A stretch of DNA of 64,000 nt from FW021-bin31 sp964478125 (lineage in GTDB: Bacteria; Bacteroidota; Bacteroidia; Chitinophagales; Chitinophagaceae), in contig CAYZGR010000007.1 of the NCBI GenBank assembly GCA_964478125.1, positions 1-64,000 of the forward strand. Direction: 5' to 3'. The number at the start of each line of letters is the position of its first letter. The first letter of the stretch is position 1. The translations under genes and the position numbers were made by a program. Positions 62,051 to 64,000 of this stretch are shown here, piece by piece. A model generated the notes under the pieces. The model was given only the letters and a program-made list of their open reading frames with translations. It was not told where the DNA came from and did no database searches.

Positions 62051-63961
62051 ATGATTCAATTTGATATCCCGAAGGAACAATCGTCCATCATTAAAGTAAT
62101 TGGCATGGGCGGTGGAGGAAGCAATGCCGTTAATTTCATGTATGAGCAAGGCATTGAAGGTGTGGACTTTATCATCTGCAATACTGATTCCCAGGCATTG
62201 GCAGACAGTCCGATCCCGAACAAGGTGCATCTTGGGCCCCATCTCACACAGGGGCTGGGTGCAGGCGCCAATCCCGCGATTGGACGCCAGGCTACGGAAG
62301 AGTCCATGGAGGAACTGAAAAAGATCCTTGAAGTAAATACCAAAATGACTTTCATTACGGCTGGTATGGGAGGAGGAACCGGAACCGGCGGAGCGCCGAT
62401 AGTGGCCAAAATATGTAAAGAATTGGGTATTCTTACCGTCGGTATTGTGACCTCTCCTTTTTCTTATGAAGGCAGAAGACGCATGAAACAGGCTGAAGAA
62501 GGGATCAAAAACCTGAAGGAATATGTAGATACCCTGCTGGTGATCTCCAACGACAAGTTAAGAATGCAATTTGGGAACCTCCCTTTCAAGTCTGCTTTTG
62601 CCAAAGCGGATAATATATTGGCAACTGCTGCCAAATGTATTACGGATGTTATTAACATTCATGGAGTGGTAAATGTGGACTTTGCGGATGTTTGCACGGC
62701 TATGAGGAACGGCGGAGTGGCCATTCTTGGTTCTGCTACAGCCGATGGTGAAAATCGTTCTCAGAAGGCCATTGACAGTGCCTTATCTTCTCCGCTTTTG
62801 AATGACAGTGATATAAAAGGGGCCAAATGGATCCTGTTAAACATCACTTCTGCAGAAGGGGAACATGAGCATACCATAGACGAAATGGATACCATCCAGG
62901 CGTATGTGCAGCAACAGGCAGGCGATGAGTGTGATGTGATTCTTGGCATGGGGCATGATAATACGCTGGAAGCTAAGCTGGGTGTAACTATTATTGCGAC
63001 CGGTTTTCAACAGAAACCGATCAAGCAGATGATAGAAGCCAAAAAACCGGTTCGAAAGGAAACGCCTCCACAAAAAATCACCATGGAATTGGGAAAAAAG
63101 GGGGAGGAGCAGAAAATGTATGATCAGAATACATTGCCTTTTCAGGAAGAAGAAGCGGAAGATCCGATGGCCCCTAAACTGGTTCAGGAGGATGCTATGG
63201 AACCGCCGGCAGAAGAAAGATCCATTGCTCCCGAGCCGGAAGAATCCCAGCAGGAAGAAAAGCAGCTTTTTGAACTCCGGCCCCCTGAAAAGATGGAACA
63301 AAGGGAAGAACCGGAAAAAGAACCAGAGCCGCGGCAGGCTCCTTCTCCCCCTCATTATACTTCGGAAGCGGGGGGATATTTGTCCCGTCCCCGGCAGATT
63401 TATGTTGAGCGCCCGGGGCCGCGGCAGGAGCAGGAAAAACCCCCTGTTTCGGATGAAAAACCTGAGGAAGAACAACAGGAAATGACCCTCTTTTATAAGG
63501 AAGAGCCTGCCGAGCCTCAAGAGGAAGTTCCAAGATCCGAACAACCGGAACCGCCTACTCCTCCTCATGAAGAGCGCCCTCCCCATATAGAAGATACTCG
63601 TTTTGAGCAGGGGCATTTGAACAGAAGGGAAGAAGAGCAGGAACAACAGGAACAGCCCCCCGGAGCGGAACGAAAGGAGCCTCTGAATATGCCGCATGAG
63701 CAAATATCGGACAGGCAAAAGGCGGCGGATGAAAGAAAGGCGAGATTACGAGAGCTGAGTTTTGATGTGAATAAGATGGAGGATCCCTATGAAGTGGAAA
63801 CGGTACCGGCTTATATCCGGAAAAATATTTCACTTCAGCAAAATCCGGAGCCTTCTTCCGAAGACCCCTATTCGGGATATCATGTAAAAAAGACTGCTGA
63901 TGGCAAGCAGACTGAAATCAGTACAATCAATACTTTTCTTGATGGTAAGAAACCAGATTGA
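62051..63961 (+). CDS. ftsZ: Cell division protein FtsZ with long disordered tail
   Basis: 636 residues. The GTPase core is about 1-330 (GMGGGGSNAV near 17-26, the tubulin signature GGGTGTGGAPIVA near 107-119, NDKLRMQF, DFADVCTAM). From about 340 to 575 is a low-complexity Glu/Pro/Gln/Arg linker (for example EPEESQQEEKQLFELRPPEK), then a short conserved-looking stretch (LRELSFDVNKMEDPYEVETV) and a C-terminal part PAYIRKNISLQ that should contact FtsA. E. coli FtsZ is about 380 residues; the extra length is in the linker. Last gene of the cluster in view. Confidence 0.95.
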   Translation: MIQFDIPKEQSSIIKVIGMGGGGSNAVNFMYEQGIEGVDFIICNTDSQALADSPIPNKVHLGPHLTQGLGAGANPAIGRQATEESMEELKKILEVNTKMTFITAGMGGGTGTGGAPIVAKICKELGILTVGIVTSPFSYEGRRRMKQAEEGIKNLKEYVDTLLVISNDKLRMQFGNLPFKSAFAKADNILATAAKCITDVINIHGVVNVDFADVCTAMRNGGVAILGSATADGENRSQKAIDSALSSPLLNDSDIKGAKWILLNITSAEGEHEHTIDEMDTIQAYVQQQAGDECDVILGMGHDNTLEAKLGVTIIATGFQQKPIKQMIEAKKPVRKETPPQKITMELGKKGEEQKMYDQNTLPFQEEEAEDPMAPKLVQEDAMEPPAEERSIAPEPEESQQEEKQLFELRPPEKMEQREEPEKEPEPRQAPSPPHYTSEAGGYLSRPRQIYVERPGPRQEQEKPPVSDEKPEEEQQEMTLFYKEEPAEPQEEVPRSEQPEPPTPPHEERPPHIEDTRFEQGHLNRREEEQEQQEQPPGAERKEPLNMPHEQISDRQKAADERKARLRELSFDVNKMEDPYEVETVPAYIRKNISLQQNPEPSSEDPYSGYHVKKTADGKQTEISTINTFLDGKKPD

Positions 63962-64000
63962 AAAGGCTGAACTCAGTAGTAAAGAGCCTTCCGGTTGTGA

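Noticed and set aside
62837..63718. 293-codon reverse frame inside ftsZ
   Set aside because: It is the antisense of the biased Glu/Pro linker; its Phe/Arg/Leu-rich composition is a mirror of the ftsZ codons.
1..64000. CRISPR array, prophage, integron, IS element, tRNA or rRNA
   Set aside because: No regularly spaced repeats, transposase, integrase or phage structural genes, and no tRNA or rRNA sequence, were recognised in the window.

Overview
The window is chromosomal DNA of a Bacteroidota bacterium, most likely a member of the Chitinophagaceae or close kin. The evidence is the short primary sigma factor (286 residues, no region 1.1), many exact copies of the Bacteroidota -7 box TAnnTTTG in front of genes, families largely confined to the phylum (DUF4249, DUF4296, DUF4835, BamD/RpoZ/CoaBC order, long-tailed FtsZ), and the general scarcity of Shine-Dalgarno sites. 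No rRNA, tRNA, CRISPR array, IS element or prophage was seen.

Layout. 1-5.4 kb: an interspersed repeat, a mutarotase-like lipoprotein, a Tat-exported GH116 glycosidase and two tandem RlpA-like proteins. 5.5-14.8 kb: mostly reverse-strand housekeeping genes (folB, trxB, rpoD, ppa, phoH, yebC, purE, a hemerythrin). 14.9-20.9 kb: a reverse-strand operon that begins with a clear TPP riboswitch and encodes a methyltransferase, a HypE/ThiL-fold ATPase, a divergent ThiE-like protein and a Trm112-like protein, followed 28 bp later by a large SF1 helicase. 21-28.7 kb: LOG protein, purK, two envelope proteins, deoxynucleoside kinase and nadE. 28.7-34.3 kb: a copper-resistance block (multicopper oxidase fused to an outer-membrane barrel, a Cys/His-rich secreted protein, a CopA ATPase). 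34.6-43.6 kb: metE, a cell-wall amidase, an unknown exported protein, and class Ia nrdBA behind a cobalamin riboswitch. 43.7-47.5 kb: bamD-rpoZ-coaBC-DUF4835-DUF4296. 47.8-64 kb: a complete division and cell-wall cluster from mraZ to ftsZ.

How parts work together. The dcw cluster supplies lipid II (MurC, D, E, G, MraY) and the divisome (FtsL, I, W, Q, A, Z) in one run of closely packed genes, probably autoregulated by MraZ, whose putative boxes fill the spacer of its own promoter. The copper genes form an export-and-oxidation module. Vitamin sensing appears twice: TPP controls the 18-20.7 kb operon and adenosylcobalamin probably controls the B12-independent ribonucleotide reductase; metE, another B12-independent enzyme, is also here but shows no riboswitch.

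The best candidate for something undescribed is the TPP-riboswitch operon: its four products do not make up a thiamine pathway that I know, yet the riboswitch ties them to thiamine. A second notable point is NadE, whose glutaminase domain lacks the catalytic cysteine (Gly148 instead).
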